From assembly GCA_905221615.1 (NCBI GenBank), contig CAJNDT010004890.1:124001-188000 (forward strand): a stretch of 64,000 bases of DNA. Reading direction: 5' to 3'. This stretch comes from Symbiodinium sp. CCMP2592. Its lineage: Eukaryota > Sar > Dinophyceae > Suessiales > Symbiodiniaceae. Of this stretch, positions 48,413 to 57,839 are shown one piece after another (the stretch's first letter is position 1; each line of letters opens with the position of its first letter). Both the position numbers and the translations under genes were made by a program. The notes under the pieces were generated by a model. The model saw nothing but the letters and a program-made list of their open reading frames with translations, had not been told where the DNA came from and ran no database searches.

Positions 48413-48700
48413 TGGTTTTCTTTGAATGTTGCTACGGAGTTGGGGTTGAAGTTCAGTTGAAGGGGGAAGCGGGCGAGGGGTGCTGGAAGGTGCAAGGATG
48501 CCCACCAGCAGGGTTACAAGACTGGGGTGGTTGTCAAAATTATAGTGCCTTTTTGGAAACTCCAAATATTAGGTGCAGTATAATAATAAGGACCCCGGAC
48601 CCCCAAAGGGACCCTAATATTGACAACCACCCACTTTGAGTACGGCAGCAAAAGTTGTCCTCCAAGGGGCTGGAAGCCTCTAAGCCCTAAACCCAACACC
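48412..48700 (+). CDS. Reading frame interrupted by a CT-flanked family F foldback
   Basis: Left segment reads VFFECCYGVGVEVQLKGEAG and WKVQGCPPAGLQD. Deleting 48524-48635 (the hairpin plus one CT, 112 bases) continues in frame as FEYGSKSCPPRGWK before telomere-like codons. Left to right the frame is open for about 90 codons. Cys-containing and small, unknown family. Confidence 0.52.
48524..48633. mobile_element. Foldback element, family F, CT target duplication
   Basis: GGGGTGGTTGTCAAAATTAT to AATATTGACAACCACCCA. CT at 48522-48523 and 48634-48635. Confidence 0.94.
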
Positions 48701-48716
48701 CAAAGCCTACCCCCTA

Positions 48717-49229
48717 CTTGGAGGGTCGGGGGACTTAGTAACTGGCTATTTGGAGTCCGGTTTATGACCTAGCGAGTCTATGTTTCTTTTGTGTTTCAAG
48801 GGCTCCTTTCTCGTGGTTTGCGGTTGAGGATACAGGGTTTGAGGGTTGGCGTCATGTTCCTACTTTTACGATCTTCTAAGTCCTGGCTACTGTAAGGGGT
48901 TAACAATAAGGCGGCTGCAAAGGGTACTGCGAGGTTACCATCAGTGTCTAGGGAACTGCTGGGTTGATGCTTTTCAGTTTAGGGTTTAGGGTTTAGGGTT
49001 TCCGGTGCAGGGTTTGGGGACTAGGGTTCATGGGTTTCGGGCAGAAGGGCCGTTTCCAACTACGGTGGATGATATAAATCCTGCGTTACCCATGATAAGG
49101 ACTAGACCATTATTCGCAAGGTCTGGGGTCAGGGACTTAGAAGTGCCATAACCCCAATTAGGGTCCCCTTTAGGGTACTTATAAGTCTACTTTCTACCTA
49201 CTTACTACGTCCCCTAAAGACCTTCCAAG
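48717..49229. mobile_element. Family C foldback split by a 384-bp insertion
   Basis: The left arm (48717-48752, CTTGGAGGGTCGGGGGACTT ... CTGGCTATT) and the rest of the element (49137-49229, AGGGACTTAGAAGTGCCATA ... CCTTCCAAG) are collinear with the reverse-oriented copy at 26107-26238. The inserted DNA holds a coding-like segment and half of a family D element (49061-49110). Confidence 0.82.
48796..48975 (-). CDS. Coding-like segment carried inside a family C element
   Basis: The minus strand reads SLDTDGNLAVPFAAALLLTP and SQDLEDRKSRNMTPTLKPCI, ending RKPRERSP and TGA. About 54 codons, clean of repeat. Could be a captured exon. Confidence 0.5.
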   Translation of the reverse strand, partial: EKHQPSSSLDTDGNLAVPFAAALLLTPYSSQDLEDRKSRNMTPTLKPCILNRKPRERSP

Positions 49230-49239
49230 TGTTTCCTTC

Positions 49240-49905
49240 AACCCCAGCCCTAAACCCTAAACCCTAAACCGTCAACACCCAAAACCCAAAGATCCTGCGC
49301 CCTGAATCCTCCAAGAACCGCAGCCCCAACAGCCGAAATCCCAAAACTCTACCCCCCCAATTTCCAGATCCTCAAGTCCTAAATCGGAAAATCCCAAACT
49401 TGCAAGATCCTACAACTCCCCAGCCCGGTAAACTACGAAACCCTTACATCACCAAACCCTAGAACTCAGACATGTAAACCCGAATCCCGAAATCCGTATA
49501 GAACCCTGACAGTAGCCCTTATAGAAAATCCTTGTGGGAACCCTATAATAAGCCCTTATAGCCTTTCTGGAAATGCTTTTGGGAACCCTATGAGCATACA
49601 GTAGCCATTATAGAAATTCTTTTGGGGACCCTATACGAAGCCCTCCTAAACACTAAACCCCAAATCTATAAGAAGCCCCAAACCCTAAACCCTGTAAGAA
49701 GCCCGAAACCCTAAATCCTAAACCCTACAGGCAGCCCTAGACCTTTAAACCCTAAACCCTATAAAAGAAGCCTTAGACCCAAAACCCTAACACCCAAAAC
49801 CCTAAACTAAGAAGCCCTACACCCAAAACCCAATAAGAAGCCCTAAACCCTATAAACCCTAAACCCTTAAACCCTGCCCTAAGCATTCAAACCTAGCCCT
49901 AAAGC
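49240..49905. repeat. CCCTAAA-like tract with AAGAAGCCCTAAACCCTATA units
   Basis: C-rich. The 49480-49880 part has a loose tandem unit of CCCTATAAGAAGCCCTAAAC type. Its complement appears at 50030-50180, beyond a GC-rich spacer. Confidence 0.75.
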
Positions 49906-50000
49906 CTCGAAAGCCCCAGCGCCAAGTGTCCCATTCGAGGCTGCGTTGGGTCGCCGCGCCGAGGGCCGGAGGCTGGCCTAGCAAGGCATCAGAAGAAGAG
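49905..50000 (-). CDS. GC-rich coding-like spacer at a polarity switch
   Basis: The minus strand reads SSDALLGQPPALGAATQRSL and EWDTWRWGF with G/C third positions. Lies between a C-rich and a G-rich tract, as at 32641-32735. Confidence 0.38.
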
Positions 50001-50004
50001 AAGT

Positions 50005-50190
50005 GAGAATAGTACGGTTTAAGGTTTAGGGCTCCTTAAAGGGTTTTGGGGTCTAAGGCTTCTTATAGGGCTTAGGGTTTAAAGCTTAGAGAGACGTGAG
50101 AATAGTGCCGCTTAGGCTTTAGGGATTCTTATAGGGTTTAGGGCTTCTTAAAAGGTTCAGGGTTTAGAGTCTAGGGTTTATGGAATCGTG
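50005..50190. repeat. 91-bp tandem repeat, G-rich polarity
   Basis: GTGAGAATAGT recurs at about 50005, 50096 and (GTGAGAGTATT) 50187. TTTAGGGCTTCTTAxAxGG-type units lie between. Confidence 0.75.
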
Positions 50191-50283
50191 AGAGTATTAC
50201 CACTAACAGCAACACCACTGACACGCATACTACGAAGAATAATGACCATGACAATGTACATACGACCAAGACGAAATTACAAG

Positions 50284-50326
50284 TACTACTCCTCCTCCTC
50301 CTCCTCCTCCTCCTCCTCCTCCTCCC
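50284..50326. repeat. CTC trinucleotide microsatellite
   Basis: Thirteen or so uninterrupted TCC units. Confidence 0.98.
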
Positions 50327-50426
50327 ACTACTTCTTACTATTCAGTTCTGATTTATTTGCAAGGGCCTTGATTTCCGAGAAGGTTTTGAGGGCTCTAGGG
50401 TTTAAATAGTAGATTTAGTGGCCTTC

Positions 50427-50570
50427 TTCCTTTTGCTGCCACCAGCGCTATGGTTCCTACTGCTGCAATACTATGTCTAGTCACGCTTACTTTTCTTATT
50501 CGCTACGAATATGACCTAACAGCGATGGGGACTCCTGGAAACCCAAACAACCCGGCACGTGTCGCAATAT
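50427..50570 (+). CDS. Membrane-segment exon, unknown protein
   Basis: Reads ATSAMVPTAAILCLVTLTFL then IRYEYDLTAMGTPGNPNNPA and RVA up to a family G foldback. The hydrophobic run of about 17 residues followed by Arg and acidic residues fits a transmembrane helix. CTTCTTCCTTTTGCTGCCACCAG upstream is a plausible acceptor. Confidence 0.52.
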
Positions 50571-50672
50571 AGGGGCCTTAACAATTGGAATAGGGTTTTG
50601 GGGCCAAGTCTACTATATTAATAAGAAGGAACCCCCCAAAATAGTGTGGGTAATTATTAAGGCCCCTATATA
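50568..50672. mobile_element. Foldback element, family G
   Basis: TATAGGGGCCTTAACAATTG to TAATTATTAAGGCCCCTATA. Confidence 0.93.
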
Positions 50673-50796
50673 CTAAACCAACTAAAGCCCCATAATACCC
50701 CTTGTAGTAATCCTTATAGACCCATCTACAAAGCCTTGCGATCATGTGGCTGCCAGCAAATTAGCATGCCAAAATTTCGGAGGGCAAGAATGCATA

Positions 50797-50901
50797 TGGG
50801 TGGTTGTCAAAATTATGGTCACTGTTTGGGTACCCTAAATAATAGGTGCCAAGTATTTTAATAGGGGCCCAAAACGGGACCCTAATTTTGACCACCACCC
50901 A
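50797..50901. mobile_element. Foldback element, family F, TA target duplication
   Basis: TGGGTGGTTGTCAAAATTAT to AATTTTGACCACCACCCA. TA outside both ends. Collapsing it leaves a minus-strand frame open (IIDFVYDMHSCPPKFWHANL). Confidence 0.94.
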
Positions 50902-51013
50902 TATCGTAGACGAAGTCAATGATTCAACAGTCCTAAGTCCTACAAACCCTAAACCCCGCAATCCTGAGCCCCACACGCATTAAAAAACTTAGATTAGAAC
51001 ACGCGGGAGCTCT

Positions 51014-51246
51014 GCTTGAAGGATCGTGGGACTTGGGACTTGTGATTGTAGGGTCATAAAGAAGGTAGGAATGTTAACTTCCGACCCTCCTCGAGGTAAT
51101 TATAAAGTTATAATCTTACTTCCTACATCCCAGGATCCTCGAAGCAAGAGCCCAAACAAGGGTTATAAAGAAGGTATATGCTTGCGACTTGTATATTGCC
51201 CCCACCCCCCCAATTAAGGCACTTAAGTCCTATGACCCTCGAAGTA
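51014..51246. mobile_element. Two adjacent family C-variant foldbacks
   Basis: First unit CTTGAAGGATCGTGGGACTT to CCCAGGATCCTCGAAGC (to 51146). A second, decayed unit shares GGGTTATAAAGAAGGTA and TCCTATGACCCTCGAAG. Confidence 0.7.
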
Positions 51247-51319
51247 CGAGCCCAAAAGCCGTCAGCCTGCGAGGCCGGACGTGCCATGGGAGGAAGCTCC
51301 CTTCGCGACCTCAGAACAG
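51246..51319 (+). CDS. Small exon with CAG|GTAGGC donor
   Basis: Reads AQKPSACEAGRAMGGSSLRD and LRT, ending at GAACAG|GTAGGC. Directly follows the foldback pair. Confidence 0.45.
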
Positions 51320-51418
51320 GTAGGCTTCTTTTTAAGGGTTCCTTTTGCGGGGGCTTGCTTTAAGGGTTCCTTGAAGGGTTGCTATCATGCTCAGGATGAG
51401 AGTTCAGGGTTTAAGGTT

Positions 51419-51530
51419 TAGGCTGCCCAGTAACCTAGGAATAAAAAGGGCTCCCTGTTTGGTATTGGGTGACTGTATAAGGAACCTAGGACTACGAAAA
51501 GGGAATAAGGGTACTACCGGGCATCCTAGG
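51419..51530. mobile_element. Foldback element, family M
   Basis: TAGGCTGCCCAGTAACCTAG to TACTACCGGGCATCCTAGG. Matches 27298-27419. Confidence 0.88.
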
Positions 51531-51684
51531 TAAAGCTTAAACCCCGAGAACAAACCGAAAACCTGGAGTTAGGGACACATCCGCATTAGAGGACTAGGAG
51601 GCGTAGTACATAGGGATATAACTAAGACAACTATATTACTATGACAACTACGTTTAGCCTCCCCCCCACCCCCAACTTCTGCAG

Positions 51685-51803
51685 TGGCTATGGATCATGA
51701 CCCCTTTCGGGTGTACCGGCCCATGCAACTCTTAATAATTGAGGCGCTCCCTGTCTTGCCTCTTGGTATCTCAATGCGCATAGCCCGACCACCAGTGACC
51801 TAA
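51685..51803 (+). CDS. Last exon after a strong acceptor, unknown
   Basis: A pyrimidine-rich stretch ending CAACTTCTGCAG opens AMDHDPFRVYRPMQLLIIEA then LPVLPLGISMRIARPPVT and TAA. 38 codons, clean. The hydrophobic LLIIEALPVLPL part may be a buried helix. Confidence 0.57.
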
Positions 51804-52148
51804 CACCCCCAGAAGGGGCCAAGAAACGGAAAAAATAATTTCGCAACACCGCGCAAAAGCCATAAACCCCTTAGGCCGTACCAGACCTTAATTATTGCCA
51901 TGAATCCCCAAAACCCCAAAACCCCTCCTATAGCATACTATTACGCCCTTCAAAACAAAACCCAATCCCTAAATCCCCAACACCCCAAAACCCTAAAGCC
52001 CTGAACCCTGAAACCCTCAACCCTTGCAGTACCCTTTAGAGCCCTTTAACGGAACCCTTAGAATCCCGTTTAAAGGATTCCCAAGCTGCAAATTTCAACC
52101 CTGACTCGGCTCCAGGTCATCACCCTCATCCAACTTAGGTCATCGCAA

Positions 52149-52570
52149 TACTGTTGATGAAATAAATCCTGCATTACCTTAAGGACCCTAAACTATGGGA
52201 ATTCTGGCACATTCCTTATTATGGGTAATGCAGGGTAGAGAGGAAGAGCAGAGGAAGGAGGAGGAAGGAGCGCGCAATATTTTGCTCGATCAGTAGCGCC
52301 AAGTCGGAGATGTCCCAGCAGGAAGCTGAATCGGGGCTTGCCATGTCGTTCTGCGGGCCTCCACCTCCTTGAGGGTCGCGATCTCCGTGACGGAGGCCAT
52401 GTACGGAAGGTGCCGGCCTTCTTGAAGAAGTTGGAGATGGCAAGGATGTAGGTACAGCCGATGTCGCTCATGTATAAGTGTAGCCAGGCGGTACTTGACT
52501 TGATCCACGTTCATGTCGCTCCACACGTGGAACTCATAGTGTTCAGTCGACATCTATATCATCAACCGTA
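52149..52570. mobile_element. Family D foldback carrying a 319-bp coding-like insert
   Basis: TACTGTTGATGAAATAAATC and the full left part to ATGGGTAATGCAGG (52234), then foreign sequence, then the right tip ATCTATATCATCAACCGTA. The insertion point is within the right inverted arm. Compare the intact copies at 10284 and 42460. Confidence 0.85.
52235..52553 (-). CDS. Captured coding-like fragment inside family D, unknown
   Basis: ATG at 52553 opens a minus-strand frame reading EHYEFHVWSDMNVDQVKYRL and later LQEGRHLPYMASVTEIATLK. Two other minus frames contain protein-like stretches (TYILAISNFFKKAGTFR and CWDISDLALLIEQNIA), so introns or frameshifts are likely. The pattern of the first frame is loosely like a ubiquitin-type fold, but that is not secure. 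GC-ending codons predominate. Confidence 0.45.
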
Positions 52571-52574
52571 GGGA

Positions 52575-52770
52575 TCTAGGGCTTCCCTGGTTTAGGGTTT
52601 AGGGCAATAGGGTTTAGCGTTTAGGGTAATGGGGGTTAGGGTTAGGGATTCAGGGCAACAGGGTTTAGGGATTCAGGGTAGTAACAGGGTTTAGGGTATA
52701 GGGTGTTTAGGGTAATAGGGTTTAGGGGTTCAGGGTGTGCTAGGGTTTAGAGATAACGGAGCTAGGGTTT
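52575..52770. repeat. GGGTTTAGGGTAATAG tract
   Basis: G-rich heptamers with a recurring TAATAGGGTTTAGGG variant. Confidence 0.85.
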
Positions 52771-53028
52771 CCCTTCTGGCCGTAACTTCAACGGAGTTCC
52801 TTAACGAGTACCCAGAATAGGGCACTTTTGTAAATGATAAGACTTCCTTGCGACACTAAGATTTAAGTTACCATAACAAGGAAAGCGTATTTACCACAGA
52901 TCCTCACTCGGTTCCTGAGTAGCCCCATTGCACTATAGGGTTACCCTTTGTCCTACTATTCGGATTTAAACAAGGGGACCCTAGAACAAAAAGGGCAAAA
53001 GGGTACTACGCAGGAACCTAGCAGACTG

Positions 53029-53119
53029 AGTTGTCCTTTAAGCCCTTTGAAAATTATTTATATACTATTATGGTTCTCTACAAAAAGGAGGGGAAATTGA
53101 AAAAGATCCCAAAGGACAA
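53029..53119. mobile_element. Small foldback, family S
   Basis: GAGTTGTCCTTTAAGCCC and TCCCAAAGGACAACCC inverted arms. Confidence 0.6.
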
Positions 53120-53169
53120 CCCAGCAGATGAATCTCCTAGAAAGCCTCCAGTACTCTTAATTATCTCTC

Positions 53170-53285
53170 TTAGGAACCTTTATAAGGAACCCCAAGCCCT
53201 AAACCCCTAAACCCTAAACCACTAAAACCCCTCAACCCTAAACCCCCAAACCCTAAACCCCTAAACCCCTAACAGCCCTAAACCA
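53170..53285. repeat. CCCTAAA tract
   Basis: Good C-rich units. The G-rich counterpart begins at 53400, after a basic coding-like spacer. Confidence 0.85.
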
Positions 53286-53404
53286 AATCTCCTGAACGAC
53301 AAAGCAGCAAAGGCCGAGGAAGCGTAGGGCTGCTTCGGACGAGGTCCTGCAGCAGGGAGCCCCGAAGAAAGGGGAGCCGGAACTCTACCGGGAACGGGAT
53401 TAGG
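53283..53404 (+). CDS. Basic coding-like spacer at a polarity switch
   Basis: Reads KSPERQSSKGRGSVGLLRTR and SCSREPRRKGSRNSTGNGIR. Arg/Ser-rich. Third case of GC-rich, open sequence between C-rich and G-rich tracts. Confidence 0.33.
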
Positions 53405-53560
53405 AGTTTAGGGGTTTAGGGGTTTAGTTGTTTAGGGTTTAGGTGTTTAGGGGTTTAGGGGTTTACATAGGGGTTTAGGTGTTTAGGGTTTAGGGGTTTA
53501 GGGATTGAGGAGTGTATACATGTTTAGGGTTATCGATTATACAGGGTTTAGGGCAGACTC
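53400..53560. repeat. TTTAGGGG tract
   Basis: Many exact GGGGTTTAGGGGTTTAGG units. Confidence 0.9.
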
Positions 53561-53990
53561 AAATCCACAAATTTCACTTCGTGTTTAGAGCTTACGGTAT
53601 GGGGTCAAGGGTCAGGCGAGGCGACGTTAAACGTAAATCCTTCAAACCTGACCTACACCCCAAACCGAACTCCTGGATGCGAAACCCTGAAGCCCTCATG
53701 CTGCCAACCCGAAATTCCGAAGCCATATAGCCCCAAACACGAAAATCCTGAAACAAAGTCACGAAACATACCTCAAAACTCTTAAGGCCTCAAGGCCACG
53801 GAACCGGTTAGGGCTTGGGAGTTTGGGCGTTTAGGGGTTTAGGGTTTGAACCGAAAATCTTAAACTCCGCCGAACCACTAAACCCGCAAGACTAAAACCT
53901 GAAACCTTAACCCTAACCGCAAATGGGCAGTCCCAAACCCGAAACTCCCGAAAAACCTCAAGGTTAACCTTCGGGATTATAGACGGGATA

Positions 53991-54095
53991 TGGGAGTGTC
54001 CGAAAATAGGGAACCCTAATGTAGTACCCCAAATAGTAGGATCCTTATTACAAGGACCCCAAAATAGGGTACTCCTAATTTTCGGAAACTCCCAT
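53991..54095. mobile_element. Foldback element, family E, TA-flanked
   Basis: TGGGAGTGTCCGAAAATAGG to TAATTTTCGGAAACTCCCA. A clean reference copy of the family. Confidence 0.95.
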
Positions 54096-54174
54096 ATAGT
54101 AATTACCCCAAATCGGTCGAAGGCTACCTACTCTACACCCAAGAGTTCATGTTCTTCAACTCCGGGCCCAAAAG

Positions 54175-54300
54175 CTTAGGGTTATGGGTTTAGGGTCGAG
54201 GGTTTAGGGTTCAGGGCTGGGTTTAGGATTTAGAGCTTTGGGTTTAGGTTTTTTGATATAGGGTTTGGGGTTTAGGGCCGAGCATTTAGGGTTCAGGTAA
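54175..54300. repeat. TTTAGGG-like tract
   Basis: G-rich decayed heptamers. Confidence 0.75.
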
Positions 54301-54575
54301 ACACGAAACCTTAGTTTTACTTTGTTGTAATGGGTGGGGGCAGCAACCTCCCGTAAGCCTTGATTGGGCTTTGGACAGAAGTCAGAAAGAGAACACACAA
54401 CATTATTATTCTGCTGCAACATCCTCGACTCCAATCGTGATCACCTAAACCCCACTAGCCAGCTGTTGCTACATCCGACTCTTAGTCTAAGCCTCTAAAA
54501 ACCATTCCTAACTTCGCTTGGGCTCTTGGAGGTGGCACCAGGGTGTCCGGATTCTGATCTCCCAGCCGGTGCGGC

Positions 54576-55222
54576 TTGCAAACAGCTGGTACCACCGGTG
54601 GAGCAGCTCATACGCCGAGTGATTACCCAAAAGTTGAGCACCAAAAAGTTAAAGGTTACGTGCTGATTGCGACGAAGATCCTCTGTCTGAAGCAACAAGT
54701 TCTGCATCAGATCTCGGCCAGAGCTATGAATCACAGGTTCCGTCGGAATGTGCGGAAAAGGGAAGGGCTCGGTTGCATCGTCAGGGCCGTGCTATATACC
54801 AGTCGTAACATGTTTTGTATTGCTTGCAATAAGACTTGAGGGGGCCTCTGCGCATGCTGCGTGATTATCACGCAGCTGTGGAAGCTTTCGTTCCTGTGCA
54901 AGTTCCACCCACCCAGGCATGGCGAGGCTCCGCCAAACCCTGCCCCAAACTCAAAACCAACAGGAACAAGTCATCCCTAGGACTGACTGCGGCGATCGAA
55001 TCCAACCTCACAGGATGTGTCCCTGGAAGCTGGGAACACCAGATGGTTCTCCAGCATTCTACGGGCTCAGCCAACCCCTCCAGTATGGTACCCCTTCAAC
55101 CCACAACTGAAAGTCCTAAAACCCCGAGCCCTTCAAGCCTAAAGCCTTCCAACCCAAGTCCCACATATGTAACCTTGGTGGCCCTGAATGACTGGAATTG
55201 GGCTTGGGGGTATATAAAATAA
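54576..55222 (+). CDS. Coding-like region, possibly two exons, strand uncertain
   Basis: Plus frame 54576-54839 includes VKGYVLIATKILCLKQQVLH and ISARAMNHRFRRNVRKREGL. An overlapping plus frame (54836-55222) includes AAVEAFVPVQVPPTQAWRGS and ENDS in a Pro/Ser-rich tail. The minus strand is also open in parts (54734-54495 and 55074-54868). No family recognised. Confidence 0.38.
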
Positions 55223-55329
55223 ATGTATACAGGGGAGAGGCCACTCGACGTACCCTGCGGGTTGGGCGGGGTCTACGGGTTTGTGCATTTAAGGTTCTGG
55301 AGTTTGCGTGTTTCCTCAAATCCACAACC

Positions 55330-55830
55330 TTGCTGGAGACTTCGAACAATCTGCCAAGACCCCAAAACCCCAAAACCCCAACACCCCAAACTCCCAGCCC
55401 TAAAACCCCAGGCCAAAAACCCTACATTGCAAAGTCTAATTCCAACTTCTAAACCCTCAACCCTGCACCCCAAAACCCTAACCTTCCTAAACGCAACCCT
55501 CAACCCCTACAAGCCCTCAAACCGTACACCCAAAGACTCCCATACCCCTTAAGGCCTTCATTAAGGAATATCCTTAAAATTTCACATGATTTTGCTAGTA
55601 CAGTTTTAAAGAGTATTCCTTAACTGAGGTTCTGGAATCTCTATGACCCCCCTAAACCCTCATCCCAAAATCCCCCCAAAACCCAAAACCCGAAACCCTA
55701 CAGCCCCAAAATCCCGAGGCCAAAAAACCGCCCCCCCCCCTAAAAAAGGGCCTCAACCCTAACTCCCTAAAACCACAAAACACTCCCCAAACCCTAAACC
55801 TTAAACCCTAAGGCCCTAAGCCCCCCCCCC
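55330..55830. repeat. CCCCAAAACCCC-rich tract with poly-C runs
   Basis: C-rich heptamers and CCCCAAAA variants on both sides of a family A element. Poly-C runs at 55730-55738 and 55819-55833. Confidence 0.8.
55533..55647. mobile_element. Family A foldback, partly decayed
   Basis: AAAGACTCCCATACCCCTTA, CATTAAGGAATATCC core, right end TGAGGTTCTGGAATCTCT. Confidence 0.65.
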
Positions 55831-55845
55831 CCCCTCGTTCTCAGA

Positions 55846-55928
55846 AAAAAAGGGGGGCCTCTTTGGCAAAGAGTGACCCACCAGACTCAGGGCTGCTTTC
55901 GCAACCTTTGCTTCTTCGTTGCTGCATT
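55846..55928 (-). CDS. Short frame with ATG
   Basis: The minus strand reads MQQRRSKGCESSPESGGSLF and AKEAPLFF then TGA beside the poly-C region. Weak. Confidence 0.28.
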
Positions 55929-56002
55929 GGGTTTAGGACATTCAGGGTTTAGGGGGGGTTGGTGATTTTGGGTTTGAGGAGTTTAGACGTTTAGTGGTTT
56001 AT

Positions 56003-56230
56003 TCAGGGGTATTGGGGGTTTAGGGCCACGATTGTTTGGTGTTGTGTTGTTGGGGGCTTTCGGCTTGACCTTAGTTTGCCTGCTTGCTCTTGAAGGATTG
56101 GTGTGCTTCTTTTTGATAAGGGTTTTGTAATTATTCCAAACACTAAACCCCTCAACTCGCACAGCCTTACACGATCAGACCGTGTTGGGGCTCTCCGTCT
56201 AACCAGGCTTTGGGATCGGGCTTTAGGCAT
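56003..56230 (-). CDS. 75-codon frame with ATG, basic protein, unknown
   Basis: True ATG opens MPKARSQSLVRRRAPTRSDR, then RLCELRGLVFGIITKPLSKR and many Lys/Arg/Gln to TGA. The last ten codons enter repeat-like sequence. Could be nuclear or ribosome-associated by composition only. Confidence 0.45.
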   Translation of the reverse strand: MPKARSQSLVRRRAPTRSDRVRLCELRGLVFGIITKPLSKRSTPILQEQAGKLRSSRKPPTTQHQTIVALNPQYP

Positions 56231-56273
56231 AGCTCAGGGCTCTTGTCGGTTCGGGGCTTAACACATGGTTCAA

Positions 56274-56742
56274 CTAAGGCTTTAGGGTTTTGGGGGTTGA
56301 CACGGGGGTGCTTGGGCCGGGCCTCAGTTCAGTATTCAGCTCAGTCAACCAGCGCCGCAATCTCGCGAGGGACGCCAGCGACAGTTGAAGGGCCTTTCCC
56401 AGACAGCATTCACGCAGAATCCAGCGGGGCCCAGAGCTTGAACGAGCCGTCCATTTGAAAAGCCAGTTTCTGAAGATTGAGACGAGCTCATCCTGATCTG
56501 TAATGGTCCGTCCACTGACCCTACTCCACCCATAAACCGTGCTGGTGCTCCTACTTTGTAGGATGTCGTAGCGCCCCAGGGAAATGTAGTTGCGGGCAGG
56601 AGTGGCGTGGTTGGGTGGGCTGCTCAGAGCGGCGGATCAGGGTATGGAGACCACTGCTGCTACCACGAGCACGACTAAGTACTTCGTTGCCACTCATCGT
56701 GAATGTGGGGAGGGCCTCACCTTGTCTCTTTGCAAAGGACAT
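56274..56742 (-). CDS. Gene of about 155 codons with one frame change, unknown
   Basis: True ATG at 56742 opens MSFAKRQGEALPTFTMSGNE. Near 56636 the better frame shifts by one base and stays open for 120 codons (it includes NYISLGRYDILQSRSTSTVY, TITDQDELVSIFRNWLFKWT and LQLSLASLARLRRWLTELNT) to TAG at 56274. The second part is one of the longest open stretches in the window and has no start codon of its own. A frameshift, a tiny intron or a sequencing error could explain the change. Overlapping plus-strand frames (56210-56458, 56615-56797) are treated as shadows. Confidence 0.57.
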
Positions 56743-56841
56743 ACTAAGTCTAAGTAAGGTTACAAGTTATACGTACCCTAACCGGGGTTGTAAGTAATTA
56801 CAAGCAGAGTTGCCTTATTTATGTAACTCGGGTTACGATTC

Positions 56842-56885
56842 TTACTTGGAGGTTCATGGGTAGTACCCTTGAACCTCCAAGTAAG
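56842..56885. mobile_element. Minimal family B hairpin
   Basis: TACTTGGAGGTTCATGGGTA joined almost directly to CCCTTGAACCTCCAAGTA. Only the two tips remain, with no body. Confidence 0.9.
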
Positions 56886-56978
56886 CCCTAAACCTTTTTC
56901 CGGAAAACCTTGAACCCTAAACCTTGGCCCCAAACCCTACACGTTAAACCCTAAAGCACCAGCCTAGACCAAACAGTA

Positions 56979-57072
56979 ATGACCATTGGAGTGCAGCTTC
57001 GCGGCTATGCGCAGTGACTGGGCGGCTGCTCCTCGGAAAGGAATGAGCAGAAAAAGGGCTCTGTCGAAGAGC
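56979..57072 (+). CDS. Exon-like frame ending at a family G foldback
   Basis: Reads LECSFAAMRSDWAAAPRKGM and SRKRALSKS then runs into TATAGGGGCC. Confidence 0.4.
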
Positions 57073-57143
57073 TATAGGGGCCTTCAGAATTACAGGGGCG
57101 TTCATAATTGATTAGAATAGGGTTTTCGGGAACTATAAGTAGG
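57073..57143. mobile_element. Decayed family G foldback
   Basis: TATAGGGGCCTTCAGAATTA, then a second CAGGGGCGTTCATAATTGAT start and TAGGGTTTTCGGGAACTATA. Right end lost. Confidence 0.6.
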
Positions 57144-57145
57144 AA

Positions 57146-57566
57146 CGGCGACAGTCTTTTGCAAGGTTGCGAGGTCAAGTTCGTCGAAAAGGACTAGCCA
57201 TGTGTCATTGCATGCATGTTTTGACTTGCTCAGCGAAATACCACCTTCCATCATCGACCAGTGACGGGGTTGAGGGCCAAGTGCGCAGGCTTTGCACTCC
57301 AACATGAGCGAGGCTTGTGCTTGGGGTATATACTGATTAAGAGATGAGAACGGCGTTGATCCCCAAGCCCTTCAAGACCTGCCCAAACCAGGAAGGTGGA
57401 TGCCTCCTTGCAGAGGGTTCCAGCTTTCACGAAGTAACAGTCAGCTCGTCTTTCATGGACCCTAAGCCCTAAACAACAAACCCTCCTGAGCCAAAGCCGC
57501 GCGACGACCTTTGCTCTGAACCGCAGCTAGACCAAGCCGAAATGCACCAAGACCAGAGAGAAGCCC
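57146..57566 (-). CDS. Gene with two or three exons, unknown protein
   Basis: On the minus strand LSGLGAFRLGLAAVQSKGRR (57566-57480) is followed by RADCYFVKAGTLCKEASTFL (about 57462-57362). Then comes the longest part (57345-57146), which includes PQAQASLMLECKACALGPQP, GGISLSKSKHACNDTWLVLF and ELDLATLQKTVAVPTY and stops beside a family G hairpin. Codon use is good throughout. Exact joins are not fixed because two frames are open around 57360. No family recognised. Confidence 0.52.
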
Positions 57567-57611
57567 TAAACCCGAAACCCAAATGACAGCACGCCACACC
57601 TAGAACGACTT

Positions 57612-57706
57612 GTGTAATTCCTTAAGTTAGGTCCCTTTTACAGTCCTTTCTGTAAGGTGCTGTGCCACTTCGGACCTACATAGGGGCCCTAACTTAGAGA
57701 ATTACC
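57612..57706. mobile_element. Foldback element, family I
   Basis: GTGTAATTCCTTAAGTTAGG to CCCTAACTTAGAGAATTACC. Confidence 0.85.
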
Positions 57707-57839
57707 CACTTGCAAAAACCAGAACACAGATCCAACATCTTGAATGTCGCTCGTTTAGGGTTGGCGGTGCTCGTTTTTACGGTTTTCGTTCTCCCTGTAA
57801 CAGCAGACCTTTGATAGGTTCACGGAATAGAAGACAAAC

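Noticed and set aside
52235-52553. Calling the captured fragment a ubiquitin-like gene
   Set aside because: The resemblance is a general pattern of residues in one of three competing frames. No diagnostic motif is present.
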